Source: Torreya grandis
Lineage: Eukaryota > Streptophyta > Pinopsida > Cupressales > Taxaceae
DNA: 64,000 bases
Reading direction: 5' to 3'
Assembly (NCBI GenBank): GCA_037957365.1
Contig: JARHVA010002684.1
Location: forward strand, 558,001-622,000
Positions 22,561 through 35,354 of the stretch are shown piece after piece. The notes under the pieces were generated by a model. It was not told the DNA's origin, did not search any database, and saw only the letters and a program-made list of their open reading frames with translations. Position numbers and translations under genes: made by a program. Each line of letters starts with the position of its first letter. Position 1 is the stretch's first letter.

Positions 22561-24122
22561 ACAAAAAAATGATCATCATAATTATTATCATATGTTGAAA
22601 GTGCTATGTTCATGATGTCAGCATGTCTAAGGTGAATTGAGGGTTACTTAAGTGATAAATATGTTGATTCTACTCTTGGATGTTTAACCCTACTAGTAAA
22701 TGACTTCAATGGAAGTGGTGGAGCTGGTACTATTACTAGTGCTATAATCTAAATTATACCTCAATCTTGTAGTTTATTCAATCTCTACTATAAGTTATGC
22801 ATGAGTTTGTATCATGGCCAATAATCCTATGAAAGGTATAGAATGGGTGACCATCTTGATGTGACAATATGTTGATAGATCTATGTCATATTATAGGTAA
22901 TGTGATCAATCCATAATTGAGTAATATCTATAACATAAACTATGGATGATTTTGTGTGTTGCATACCTGAATCTAAATAATTGGATCTATATTCATAGAG
23001 GTAACCATGTGAAATATATGTGCTAAGTGATTTGACTATAGTTGTGAATCTGGAGGATCTCCTAAGAGTATAGTGTGAGATGATAAAAGTATTGTGGGAT
23101 GTGGTATAGGATCTATAGAGTCATCTTGATACTCTCTTGGGTTGATTGGTGTAAAGTTTAATCTATATAAATAATCATCTATAAGTGTAGGTAGCATACC
23201 ATCATCTAAATAATCTTTTGAATTTGTATCAACATCCTATTTATATGGTAACTCAAAATTTACCACTAGGGGTAATTGTGATATAGGAGTCTCATTGACT
23301 ATAGTAGTAGAAGATGGTACTATTACCAAAATATCTAAAACTAGTGAAGTAACTATGGAATAAACTAAAATTATTGGTGTTATTATCAGTGATGGTGGAT
23401 GTGTAATCAGTGTTTGAACTATGACTGATGAAGTAGCTAAAATGGTAAAAGTTGTTATGGTTGGTGAAAGAGTTGGTGTTGATGGTATGACTATAAGTGA
23501 AGTGATGTAGGAAGTGCTAGTCTCTTTGACTTCATATGTATGTATCTGATCAAGAGAAATGCTATGAAGAGGTGGTTTTACTATGAGATATGGTGTCCTA
23601 TCTAGTGAAATAGTTAAAGATGACTTTGTAAGTTGATAATATATGAATGGTTAGTTGTCTGTCAAACATGTGTACAAATATCCCTCATGGAGAAACTTAA
23701 TACATCGATAGAGAGTAGAAGGAATAACACCCATGCTATATATCCAAGGTCATTGAAATAAAATGTTATAGTGGAGAAGACCTATCATGACTTGGAAATG
23801 TGTGGAGAGGTGTTTTGGTCCCATCATAATATCCAAAGTAATACTACCCAAAGTCTATCGTGGTATATCATCAAACCCTCAGATATTGTTATATGTTTTT
23901 TTCAATGATGTCAAATCTATATCCATGGCCTATAAGAATGTGATATTACATAGATTTATTCCACTAAAATAGTGGAAAATTTTGATCAATAACCATCTAA
24001 GAAGGCATGTCTTCACTATTAAAATAAATTGCATCTTCTATAGTTTTTAGAGTATTTACCACTGATGCAAAATAAGAAGGTTGTAAATCAAGAGGCATAG
24101 AAGTTTGAGTGAGTGCTTGATA
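22561..24122 (-). pseudogene. gag/protease remnant of element C
   Basis: The minus-strand translation parallels that of B but has more stops. The protease region spans about 24060-23700. Compared with B about 47 bp are missing near 23968, and with them the codons for V-L-V-D of the active site, so the catalytic Asp is deleted. The + strand frame at 23787-23972 is a shadow of this region. The remnant stops at 24122, where element D is inserted. Confidence 0.6.
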
Positions 24123-26677
24123 TGAGACTCTATTGAGAGGTGTGAAAAGTTTAAGAAATAATTATTATACATGTATAAGGTATCATAGAGGCATGTAAGC
24201 CTACATGGGAGTCTAAGTCATAAAACCTGTAAGTAAGAATTAGTAGGTCTAATTTAGGCCTAGTACCTAGAGATGAATCCTATCACTTTTATAGCTAGAT
24301 AGGCATTGAGACCATGTGGGATATGTATCTAGGTTTTCATCATATTTTTAAATACCATCAGTATGTAGTGGAGGTCTCTAAGAATACATTTCTTGGCTTA
24401 AAGTGCACATAAGCCTATGCAGAGTACTAAAAGAGCCTCAGTGGCCATGTTTGAATGCTTAAAACCCCTCTACGGATATGCATGGGACCTCAAGGTATTT
24501 GGAGGTGTTGGGGGGGTCCCTAATAATCTATTGGAATCATAAAATAGTGGGTTGAATGTGAGACCTTCATGAACAAAGGCTAAGAGTCCAAATGACTCTA
24601 AACCCTCACAAAACCCCAACTCATACCCAATAGAGAAGATAAGACAAATGGAACATCCAAATGGAGTGTAAAGACTAGGGAGATGATTTGAATATGTATA
24701 AGACTCACCATTACTCCTTTTTATTCATTTGAGGTGCACCCTATTTATATGGAGGGTGTACATCTATAATTTGAGGCGTAATCAAGAGTTTAAACATAGT
24801 TTGGACTAAGAAAAGAATGTGAGGGGCATGTTGTGAAATAGAAAGATGAATAGGTCTATAACATCTATAATATGATTTTTATACCTTGAATACACTCTCA
24901 CCATTGATAATCATGCAAAATATGGATCTCAAACAAGTATACATAGTTTAGTCTTGTAAACACTACATATCTTGCCTTTAAAAGAACTAGTCTTGAAATT
25001 TGTGGTTTTGAAGGTTCAGATCATGTATTTAGGAGATAAAGTTTTATACAAAGCATAATCAACACTTGGATAATGCCATACAAGACTTGGTTTTGATGAA
25101 GGAATACGGTAACACCCCTCTACTCAATTTCATAGGAAGAACACTCTTGAGGAGCAAGAAACCTATAGTTTTGAAGGAGGATGATAAATAGATGCATAAA
25201 AAGTTGTATAGATACTTAAAGTGAGCTTGTGAATTTGAATCACACCCATAAAAACATGGGAAACCAAACAGGGTACTTCATGCTCCTAGGTTTGTAATCA
25301 AACCTCATGGGAAAAATCAAGGACAAAAGGGTAAATGACGAGCCTCTTTCATTTCTATTATGAAATGAATACTATAGTGAGTTGGAACATGTATAAGGAG
25401 TCATTATGGAGATTATAATCTATTGGATGCAAGGAAATCACCAAGAAAGATCATTTTGAGCCAAACGTACAGGTAGGCCTATTGGACATGGCTAGACCTA
25501 GTGTCCAAATCAGGGTTTGTCATCACTTATAGCATGATTTAAGCCTTCCAATTTGTGGAAACATGTTCATATGGTTAGTAAAAAAAAATTCAAACTCTCA
25601 AAGTGTAAAGAAAGCTAGAATAATCCATTTTTGGACCTTGAATTAACTCAAACTTATGTAAATTGGAAAAAGCAAGCTTTATGAAGAATGTTTGGTTACT
25701 CATATCTTACATGAGGTTATGCATGGTGGACAAAGATATTGAGGGTGGTTATTAGGGTCCTATAAGATTAATTTTGTGGAATTTTTATTCAATTTGGATG
25801 TGGAATTGTTATGAACAATGCTTAAGACTCAAAACTGCCCTAAAACCCTTGTTAAGGACTAGTTTGGGAAGATTGAGTTGGAAAGCTATTTTAAAAGAAT
25901 ATTTATATCATTAAATTTTTTGAAACTTCGAGAGGACTGACCCAGGATACTCACCTTTTTTTTATGGACTTGTATGGAAGGAGGCAAAAACATGGGGTTT
26001 TTCACTATTTTATGTGTTTTGCAGGCTAAAAAAAGATTCAAGATATGAAAACAAGTTTTTATGGAATATTAAGACTTAATATAAATCCCTATATTCATTT
26101 CATGCCATTAAAAAACTTCTAAGTGCCCCAATCAAGTGATTCAACTCAGCTAGTCAATTTTGGCATATTACACAACCTAGGGAGAAGTGTGAAAACTTCA
26201 AGTGAATGGCCTTTTAAGATGTCCCTGATGCTTCTAAGGACATGAAGGGTATTGAAAAATTTCACCCATTTAATTGTACAAAGTTTCATGGAAAACTAAA
26301 ATAATTTTGAAGGCCAAGTGTGCAAGGTGCATGGAAGGGCAATTTTCTAGATAGCAGATGATGATGGCTCACTTTTAAAGGTTTTTAGAGGACTAGACAT
26401 GAATAAAATGAATAGAGAGGCATGTATGATAGTATAAACTTCCATTAAAATAACTATACCTACTCTTCATTAGTTATGGGATGTCCATATAGGTCCAATC
26501 ATGTAGATAGTTTTTCTAAGCCAGAATGAGGAGTTTTATGCCACTTTGCAAGACATTGATGACTTGGATTGATATTTGTAATTCATGACCTTACATGGTT
26601 TGACCCATATAATTTTATCATTCATGGATAAATTATTTTATCATCCTTATAAGTGTTCTTATGACCCTTGGAAATCT

Positions 26678-26703
26678 CTTCTTCTTCTTCTTCTTCTTCT
26701 TCT

Positions 26704-26791
<88 letters not shown>
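26678..26791 (+). repeat. (CTT)n(CT)n microsatellite in 5' LTR of D
   Basis: About 30 bp of CTT repeats pass into about 84 bp of CT repeats with one CC interruption near 26744. In the 3' LTR the same place holds only about 25 bp of CT (34657-34681), so the tract changed length after insertion. Long open frames on both strands here are artefacts of the repeat. In LTRs such tracts often sit near the promoter or 5' UTR. Confidence 0.95.
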
Positions 26792-26797
<6 letters not shown>

Positions 26798-26880
26798 TAT
26801 AATAAGTAGCCATTTTGGCATTGTATTGGATGTTCCATCTAAGTATGATAAAGCCCTACTCATTTGTATACCTTTTGATC

Positions 26881-26886
26881 AATAAA
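26881..26886 (+). promoter_or_regulatory. Polyadenylation signal of D 5' LTR
   Basis: AATAAA in the conserved context TTTTGATCAATAAAAT, also present at 34770-34775 in the 3' LTR. It is about 90 bp after the pyrimidine tract, a plausible R-region layout. Assigned by motif and conservation only. Confidence 0.5.
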
Positions 26887-27481
26887 ATGACTAATTTTTA
26901 CCTATTTATGACTATTCATAAATTTGTTCAACTTGAATGATGAATATTTTTTAGTGAAGACTATGGATTCCTAACATGTCATATCATTCTTTTACCTTGT
27001 TTAAAGTTTGAAAACTTCTTCTTGAAAGTCATGTGAAGTGTTTTAGGAGATGTGAAATGTTTAGTGAGTTAGTATTTTCATTAATTCCATTCAAATCCTC
27101 TTGTCTAGTCCTAGTTTTACACATCCATCTATGACCTCACAGTGTAACATTGATGTGAGAAGGTGAAGATTTAAGGAGTGTATGTTTTAGTTTATTTCTT
27201 AGTCTCAATGTAGAATGCAATTGGTTGAAATTCATAAAATTGATTTGGTGTATCACCTCTTTATTTTATATTTGATTTCAGTTATCTCTCTCCCTTTTCA
27301 CCTCCAAAAATATTAGTTTTATTTTTATCCATAGTGGTACATCAAGGGAGCTAGCCCTATCTAGAGACTCGCCTCATTCCTTAGGCTGACCATAAGCCTA
27401 GAGGTGATTATATCATGGCACTTGGATGAAGAGATACTTTTCATCTCTTAAAAGGATGAAAATAAAAGTGATAATAATTTT

Positions 27482-27499
27482 TGGCATTCTCAATGGGAC
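27482..27499 (+). promoter_or_regulatory. Primer-binding site of element D, decayed
   Basis: Five bases after the LTR end comes TGGCATTCTCAATGGGAC. The usual tRNA-Asp site of plant gypsy elements is TGGCGCCGTTGCCGGGGA. TGGC and the later GGG are kept, and several differences are C-to-T or G-to-A. The preceding ATTTT and the spacing to the LTR are typical. The site is too decayed to be certain. Confidence 0.5.
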
Positions 27500-27937
27500 T
27501 CTTGTTCCAAGAGTTGGAGGATTTTTAGTGTTGTCTTTCAACACATCAACCTTTATAGGCATTTATTAAAGCATCAATGTTGACTCCAAATCTAAATCAT
27601 CTGGTTAAGTAGTCTAGGTGATCCTTTGAAGATTGTTGGTAATATGTTATTTTGTACTATTATTTTATAATGAAGTTTCATGACTGACCTTGGTGTTGAG
27701 TATAACTTCACACAAGTTGGTGTGACCTTCTAAGCTTATAACATTCCCTATTAATATGAACAAGTTCTTAACCAACCCTATCATGAAATGTATCAACCCT
27801 AATATGGTTATTGTCAGCCTCAATATGATCATATCTATCCCATACATGATTCTTACTAGTCATATATCCAGCCTTCTCCATGTCTTGATCCTAGTCAACC
27901 TAGACACTCCTCAAGCCAACCCATTTCCACCTTCAAG

Positions 27938-29413
27938 ATGACACTCGTAGACTATGAGAGATATATATTGGATCTTGATACTCTTAGGGGATATGGACAA
28001 AATATTCTTAATCATTCCATCCATAAAGTGATAAATGCATTAGATTTATTCAAGAGGGAGTAGGTACATATTGAGAGAGCCAATTGGTAAAGGCTTACAA
28101 GTGAAATTCTAGATGTGAGTGGTTTAGTCTCTTCTTTAGAGGATAGGCTAGAAGCTCATGAAAGTCAGCCTCACCAAAATTATCAGCCTTCTTTTCCACT
28201 TCTACAAATTTGATATTAGTCCTACATGGTTCCCACTCATAAACCCAATCAACCTTATCAAGGCCATCCTTTTTCAAATCAAGTGGAGGGAAGAGTTGAG
28301 AAGAATAATCTTGTGTTTAAAGTAAACATTGATAGGCAAATTGAGTTGGAAACTATGCATATGCAATAGTCCATGTTGGTAGCTAAACAAGTAGATTTCA
28401 AACCCTCATTTCCATCTCATAATGTATCCCAACCACCTCAAAAAGAGACCTCTAATCCTAATATCTCAAATTGGAATAAGATGGTGAAGTCATGGGGAAA
28501 GAAAGAGGAGAAAAGTCTTAATAAGGAATGTGAAATTGAAGAGGAATTTGATCTTATACAAACACCTCCCACCCTTAACAAGAGAATTAAAATCCTAAAT
28601 CCTAAGTTGGAGAAAAATAGTAGAGTTATGGGGAAATAAATAAGATAGAAGCATTGTCAAAGAGTGTTAAGTGGAGAGTAGAGTTGATCCTTTGCAAGTC
28701 CCTCCAACCCTCCCTAAAAAAGCTTCTTATATTCCATGGTAGTCCTCATGTACACCTTAGCCTCATGATTATTCCTATGAGCTTCAAGAAAGACTTTTTC
28801 AAGAGCATCCATTCTTGAGGAGGAGTACATCCATGAGAAAGGTGGACAAGACTTAAAGAAAGAACTTCATGAAGAAGACTCCATGCTTGATCACGAGGTT
28901 GTGGATGACTATTACAAGATTGAGGAGGAAATGGATCTAAATAAATAAGAGGATAAGGATGATTGGTAGCTATAAATAGAGCTCTTTCAAGAGCTTGAAG
29001 AGTTTCCCCAAGTATATGACAAGGCAAAGAAAGAATATTCCTTGGAGAAAAATGACCAAGATTTGGAAGAATTTTCAAAGCTATTTGATGAGCTAGAAGA
29101 ATTTTCAGCTAAGAGGAAGCCCAGTCTTGTTGAAAGCACTATAGAAGGTCATAGTTGAAGGATCCATGACAAAGTTAAGGTTTATTGGATACAAGAAGAA
29201 TTCATTTCTTTATTTAATTTATTTGGAGCTACTTAGTTCTCATTGAATATCAGGCCAATGAAGTTGGTAGACATTGGGAAAGATTTGGAGGCATCAATGC
29301 TAGAGTTCAAAAGGTTATATGCCTCATTCAATCCTCCATATCATGAAGTAAGAAGAGTCTCAATCTTTCCCTTTGATCCAAGTGGAGGTATTTTCATTGT
29401 TAGTTGTACATAG
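27938..29413 (+). pseudogene. Broken single frame of element D, unknown (gag-like position)
   Basis: One reading frame runs from the ATG at 27938 to a stop at 29411-29413, about 490 codons, broken by nonsense codons but, as far as I can see, without net frameshift. Its parts are M-T-L-V-D-Y-E-R-Y at the start, an 88-codon open piece (28373-28639) rich in Lys, Pro and Asn, an acidic Glu-rich part (28805-29110) and an end with V-R-R-V-S-I-F-P-F-D-P-S-G-G. I recognise no retroviral domain. Position suggests a gag-like protein. The minus-strand frame at 28746-29078 is its shadow. Confidence 0.5.
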
Positions 29414-32099
29414 TAGTTTTTTATTTACTTTCCCTAAGTTATTTAAGCACATGTGTGTGTGTCTTGTTTATTTTCTTTGGTGTGTCCTTTGCTTTGTGTG
29501 GTTGAAGTAGTCATTAATGTTTTGTCTTGATCAAAGGTTTGTGGTCAATTGTCAAAATTTTCTTATTTGTCTATCCTTAGATTAATAATAGGCCCAATTG
29601 ATTGATAAAGCTACTAGTTTAGTTAGTATAGTAGGCATACTACCCCTATGAGTCACCAATTAGTTGACCAAATTTGACTTTTTAGTCAAATTGGGGAACT
29701 TATAGGTAAAAACTTTATTTTTAGGTCTATAAGGGGGTATAATATATTGTAATAAGGTTTTTTTATATATCATTTGATGTCAATTAATGTTTTACTAGAT
29801 TTGGTCAATTAGTTTATACATCTATTTATCATTTTGAGTCATTTTGAGGGGTCAAATATGTGCATTTAATGATTTGTGTGGGTTTATTGGGAAATGTGAA
29901 AGTGTAAAAACATGATTTAATGTGACATGTGTCCCTATAAGTCTTAATACACTATTGTTAATTGAAAGTGTTAGGTTATGCAGAAGAAAAAGAAGTTTTC
30001 TTTAAGAAAAGAGTGAGTTTGACACTTCTATAGCCTCCTTGGTAAGTGTGCCATGTGGTAAATAATCAAGAAGTGTCTCTTAATATTCATAAAACTAACT
30101 TATATATTTTTTTGATTTATAAATTTCATTTTGAGGCCAAAATTATTTGACTCCATTTTCACCTTTCCTAGCAAGCTAAAGTGACCTTCAAGTTCATAAT
30201 TGGTACAGTCAACACAAGGAGTTTCAGGAAAAATAATATTGAGGGTGTATTATAAACTAAAAGACCTAAATTTTAATATAAATAAGTTTTATAATGATCA
30301 AATATGCTTTATGAACCATTCATATGAATTTGATTATGTAAATTTGCCTATCAATATGTGCACCCTTCAGGTTTTGCCTTGGTTTGAATAAGTCTATACA
30401 ATACAATTAGTTTTGATGATCTTAGAGGATGTTGAATTCATTACCTAATGAATCCAATGATTTTTTTCATGATTCTAATTTTTTTGGATGAGAAAATAAC
30501 TTCAAATTTGTAGCTTAGTCTCTTTTAGGTGCAACAGGTAATTTTCTCCATTTACATATTTTCATGCTTTGTCAACAATTATAGAAGGTTGTGATAGTGT
30601 CTTTTCCATGTATTCAAGGTTTTTTTTAATTCCCTTAAAACTGAAACTTATTTCTTCAAACCAAAAATATTCATGGTTGGCAAGCTCATATACCATACCA
30701 ACTAGTCTTAAACACCCCTACCTACTCTATTCTAGATGTTTTCAAGAGTTTTTCATGTTTGAATAAATGTTATGATGTTTACCTTAGATTATCCTAAATG
30801 ATAATCATGAATTTTAGAGATTAATAGTGAGTTTGAGTTGTTATGAGATCATTCATCAACATGTCTTGCTCCTTTCCAAGCTCATTACATATATACATAT
30901 CACATACACCTACAATAGGGTCCTTGATGATGTCATCTTGAGGTAAATGGATTGGTGATGAGTTCAAGCGTTTGAAGCATGAAAGATGATAACATGGTTT
31001 GAAATGATCATGAGGCCTTTTGGTCCATTTTGTTCTCTATTTCACACCTTCCTAATCTTACTACCTACTCAGTCAAATACACACCTACATGTGGTCTAAA
31101 CAGAGGACTGAGAGGCTAAATAGAATGATAAGACACATGGTGGAACTTTTTTGGAACTCCAACATGATAAGAAAACCTTAGTAGTTTTGTGTTTAATGAT
31201 AGTTTGAAAATTAGATTTAAGACTATTTCAAAAGCTCAAGGGATTGAGTTTAGGGAAAGTTTCCCCAAAATGACAAAACAAAGAACCTATTGGTTTTGTG
31301 AATATCATATGGCATGATGACAAGGGAATTTTATGTTTTATAATGGTCTTGGATTGATGTCCCTACATAGGACCAGAGATCCACAAAATATTGAGGTAAA
31401 AACACTAGAGGAAGATAATTGTAAGGAGCCTTAAACATACCTTAAAACACACTAAAACCTTGATTCTCATCTACAAGTTTGGAGTCTTGGATGACATCTG
31501 ATACCTAAGGAGAAACAAAGTACTCTATCATGAATAGAGTGGTTCTATGGTTTGAAAGGTGTAAAAAATGGTATAAGTACCATCATTATGGTGTTTATTA
31601 TAATGCTCCAAGATCATGGACACCTATAGGTGTTCCTCTATAAACCCCATCATACACCTATAGGTAAAGTTCAGGGATAAAGCATTTATGCCTAAACAAT
31701 GACCATAAAGTTGATATAAAGTGATGTCTTAAAGGTTTATAAATGGGATACCAGTCCAAATAAATATATTGTGTGACCTCATAGGGGTTAAGGAAGTCAT
31801 TTTTAAACCTCATTTACGGCCATGAACATCTACAATAGGATCATCTTGAAGAAGAAAACAAGGTACAGTCATATGAGGATAAAATGAGACATGAATTTGA
31901 TAGAGAGAGTAAAGGTTTCTAACCTTTCCTTTTGGTATAGAGTATCCCTAGGACCTAATAAATCCCCTAATGACATCATCTTTCCCTAGGAAGAAGAGGA
32001 GGTGTCCTCTATTTATATACAAACCTGAGTCACTCACCAAAAAAAAGGTCTAAACATTGCAAGTATGCCATGGAGGGAGGAATAGTAAGTATGAAGATA
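29414..32099. other. Non-coding interior of element D
   Basis: About 2.7 kb without recognised coding sequence or domain. Short frames at 30200-30391 and 30569-30766 have no supporting features. It ends with a purine-rich tract GGAGGGAGGAA at 32072-32082, close to the 3' LTR start, as expected of a polypurine tract. Confidence 0.5.
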
Positions 32100-35000
32100 T
32101 GGGACTTTATTTAGAGGTGTCGAAAGTTGAATCAAGTGTGATTACACATGTAGAGGGTCTCATAAAGGCATGTAAGCCTACAGGGGAATCCAAGTCATAA
32201 AACCTGCAAGCAAGACCTAGTAGGCCTAATCTGACCCTGGTGCCTAGAGAGGAGTCCTATCACTTTTATAGATAGACAAGCATTTAGACCATGTGGGATA
32301 TGTTGTTAGGTTTTCATCAGATGTCTCAATGCCATCAATATGCAGGGGAGGTCTCTAAGAAGCCATTTATTGGCTTAAAGTGCACACAAGCCTATGGAGA
32401 CTGCTAAAAGAACCTGAGTGGCCATGTTTGAATGCTTAAAACCCATCTAGGGATATGTATGGGATGGAAATAAAGGTATTTGGAGATGTTAGGGGTTCAC
32501 TAATATTCTATAAAAATAATCAAATAGGGGGTTGAATGTTAGACCTTTGTGAACAAAGGCTACAAGTCAAAATGATTCTAAACCCTCACAAAACCCAACT
32601 CAGCCTGATGGAGAAGATAAGACAAATGAAACATCCAAATGGAGTGTAAAGGATAGGGAAATGAATTGAATCTATAGAAGACTCACCAATACTCATTTAC
32701 ATTATACTGAGGTGTAACCTATTTGTATGGAGGGTGTACATCCATAACTTGAGGCACAATCAAGAGTTAAATCATAGTTTGGACTAAGAAAAGAATGTGA
32801 GGGGTATGCTATGAAATATAATGATGAATAGGTATATAAAATCTCTAATATGATGTTTATACCTTGAATACACTCTCACCATTGATAATCATGCAAAAGA
32901 GGGAACTCAAACAAGCATACATAGTTCACATTTGTAAACACTACATATCTTGCCTTTAAAAGAACCAGTCTTGGAATTTGTGGTTTTGAAGGGTCAAATA
33001 ATGTAGTTAGGAGATCAATTTTTATATAGAGCATCCTCAGTACTTTGAAAACCCCATACAAGACTTGGGTTTTATTAATGAATAGGGTGATACCCCTCAT
33101 TCTATCTTAGAGGTAGAGCACTCTTGAGGAGCAAGAACTCTAAGTTTTGAAGGAGGATGATAAATAGATCGATAAAAAGTTGTTTAGACACTTCAAGTGA
33201 GCTTGTGAAGTTGAATCACACCCATACAAACATGGTAAACCAAACAAGGTGCACCATACTCCTAGGTTTATAATCAAACCTAATGGGAAAAATCAAGGTC
33301 AAAAGGCCAAATGAAATTTCATTTTTGGTATGAAATGAATATTATAGTGAGTTTGAACATGTACAAGGTGTCATTATGGATATGTTAAAGCTATTGGATG
33401 CAGAGAAACCACCAAAAAAGAACATTTTGAGCCAAACTTACAGGTAGCATATTGGACATGGCTAGACCTAGTGTCCAAATGGGGGTTTATCTTATATCAT
33501 GATTTAAGCCTTCCAATTTGTGGAAACATGTTCATAAGGTTAGTAAAAAAGTTTTAAAACTCTCAAAGTGAAAAGAAAGATAGAATAATCCATTTTTGGA
33601 CCTTGAATTAACTCAGACTTATGTAAATTAGAAAAAACAAGCTTTATGAAACAAGTTTGGTTACTCATATCTTCCATGAGGTTATGCATGGTGGCCAAAG
33701 ATATTGAGGGTGGTTATCAAGGTCCCTTACGAGTAATTTTATGGATTTTTTTTGCAATTTTGATGTGGAACTTTTATGAACAATGCTTAAGACCCAAAAC
33801 TACCCTAAAACCCTTGCAAACCCTTGTTAAGGTCAGAATATTGAGTTGATAAGATAGTATAAGGGAATATTTAGCTCATGAATATTATTGGACATTGGAG
33901 AGAACTCACTAAGGCTGTTACACACCTTTTTAGTTGTACATAATTATACGGATGGATGCAAAAATAAGGATTTTCTCACTATTTTTTGTGTTGTGTAGGC
34001 TACAAGAAGAGGCAAGAGATGAAACCAAGTTTTTATGGAATATTAATACTTTACACAACTCCCCATATTTATTTCATACTATTTAATAACTTCTAAGTGT
34101 CCCAACTAGGTGATTCAACTTAGCCAGTCAAATTTGACATATTGCATAAGCTAGGGAGAAGTGTGAAAACTTCAAGTGGATGGTCTTTTAAGGCACCCAT
34201 AATGATTCCAATGTCATAGAGGGTCTTGAAACATGTCACCCACTGACTTATATGTATTTTCATGGAAACATAAAGGCATTTTGGAGGCCAAGTGTGCAGG
34301 GTGCATGGAAGGGCATTTTTTTAAATAGTAAATTATATGGCTCACTTTTAGAGGTTTTTAGAGTATTAGGCTAGAAACCAATGCATGGAGAGGAATGTAT
34401 AAGAGTTTCACCTTACATTCTAATAATTATACCTTCTCTTCATTAGTTATAGTATGTCTAAACAAGTCTAATCATGTAGGTAGTTTTTTTGAGCTAGAAT
34501 GACGAGTTTTGTGCCACTTTGCAAGACTTTGATGACTTAGATTAACATTTGTACTTCATTAACTAACATGGTTCAACCCATATCCTCTTCTCATACATGG
34601 ATAACTAATTTTTTCAACTTGACAAGTATTTTTTTGACCCTTGGACTTCTCTTCTCCTCTCTCTCTCTCTCTCTCTCTCTCAAGTCTATAAGAACTAGCC
34701 ATTTTGGCACTGTATTAGATGCTCCACTTGAGTATGGAAAATCCATGCTCATTTGTATTCCTTTTGATCAATAAAATAACTAGGTGTTACCTCTTTATTA
34801 CTATTCATAAATGTCTTCCACTTGAATGATGAATCTTGTTTACTGAAGATTATAGATTCTTAGCATGTGGTCTCATTCTTTCACCTTGTTTGCAGTTGGA
34901 AAACTTCTTTTTATAGGGCATGTGAAGTGTTTTAGGAGATTTTAAAAATTTAGTGAGTTGGTATTTTTATTATTTCTATTCAAGGCCTCTTGTCTAGTCC

Positions 35001-35354
35001 TCTTATTTTTACACATCCATCCATGACCTCACAATGTAACATTGATGTGAGAATATGAAGATTGAAGGAGTGTATGTTTTATTTTGTTTCTTGTTCTCAA
35101 GTGTGTAAATCATCAAATTGATCTGGTGTATCACCTCCTTAGTTTATATTTTCTTTCAGTTATCTCTCTCTCTTTTCACCTCCCAAAATTTTAGTTGTAG
35201 TTTGATCCATAGTGGTACATCAAGGGAGCTATCCCTATCTAGAGACTCACATCATTCCTTAGGCTACCCACAAGCCTATAGATGATTCCATTGTGCCACT
35301 TAGATGATGAGAGCCGTGTCATCTCCTTGAAGGGTAAAAATCCAAGTGACAACA
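32100..35354 (+). repeat. 3' LTR of element D
   Basis: Direct copy of 24123-27476, 3255 bp against 3354 bp; much of the difference is the shorter pyrimidine tract. It ends GACAACA, followed by the target duplication TGATA. The TATA-like site of the 5' LTR reads CTATTTGTAT here. The copies have diverged clearly (small indels and many transitions), so the insertion is old. Confidence 0.88.

Larger units (their letters stand above)
18629..24122 (-). mobile_element. Element C: inverted relative of B, left part
   Basis: On the minus strand this follows the plan of element B from gag/protease to 3' LTR. Landmarks shared with B in inverse orientation include the protease region (23700-24060 with 13980-14400), the 36-bp repeat, the GATGGAGC duplication, the pyrimidine-rich stretch ahead of the LTR and the LTR itself. 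C is inserted into B's 3' LTR at 18628/18629. It is interrupted at 24122 by element D and continues for a short way at 35360. Divergence from B is large, so both are old. Confidence 0.78.
24123..27476 (+). repeat. 5' LTR of element D
   Basis: It matches 32100-35354 over its whole length by eye. Shared landmarks: AGGCATGTAAGCCTACA, the AAACCCTCACAAAACCC word, GGAACTCAAACAAG-like sequence, a pyrimidine tract, CCTTTTGATCAATAAAAT and TAGTGGTACATCAAGGGAGC. It has a TATA-like CTATTTATAT at 24741-24750 and a polyadenylation signal AATAAA at 26881. The open frames within it are chance. Confidence 0.88.
24123..35354 (+). mobile_element. Element D: LTR retrotransposon with 3.3-kb LTRs, no polymerase
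   Basis: Two long direct repeats (24123-27476 and 32100-35354) start TGAGACTC/TGGGACTT and end GATAATA/GACAACA, flank 4.6 kb, and are themselves flanked by the 5-bp sequence TGATA (24118-24122 and 35355-35359), a perfect target duplication. A primer-binding-like site follows the first LTR and a purine-rich tract (32072-32082) precedes the second. The interior has one broken frame of unknown type and no reverse transcriptase or integrase. It is inserted into the gag/protease part of C. This is a non-autonomous element with unusually long LTRs. Confidence 0.88.

Noticed and set aside
23787..23972. + strand frame of 61 codons, similar to minus-strand 14089-14286
   Set aside because: Both are complements of the protease regions of C and B.
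26585..26885. Leu/Ser and Arg/Glu repeat proteins on both strands
   Set aside because: Translations of the CTT/CT microsatellite.
28746..29078. Minus-strand frame of 110 codons
   Set aside because: It is the complement of the Glu-rich part of the element D frame, which continues on both sides in one phase.
24123..35354. Simple segmental tandem duplication in place of LTRs
   Set aside because: The repeats start TG, end CA, are bounded by a 5-bp target duplication, and have primer-site-like and purine-rich tracts at the inner borders, so LTRs explain them better.
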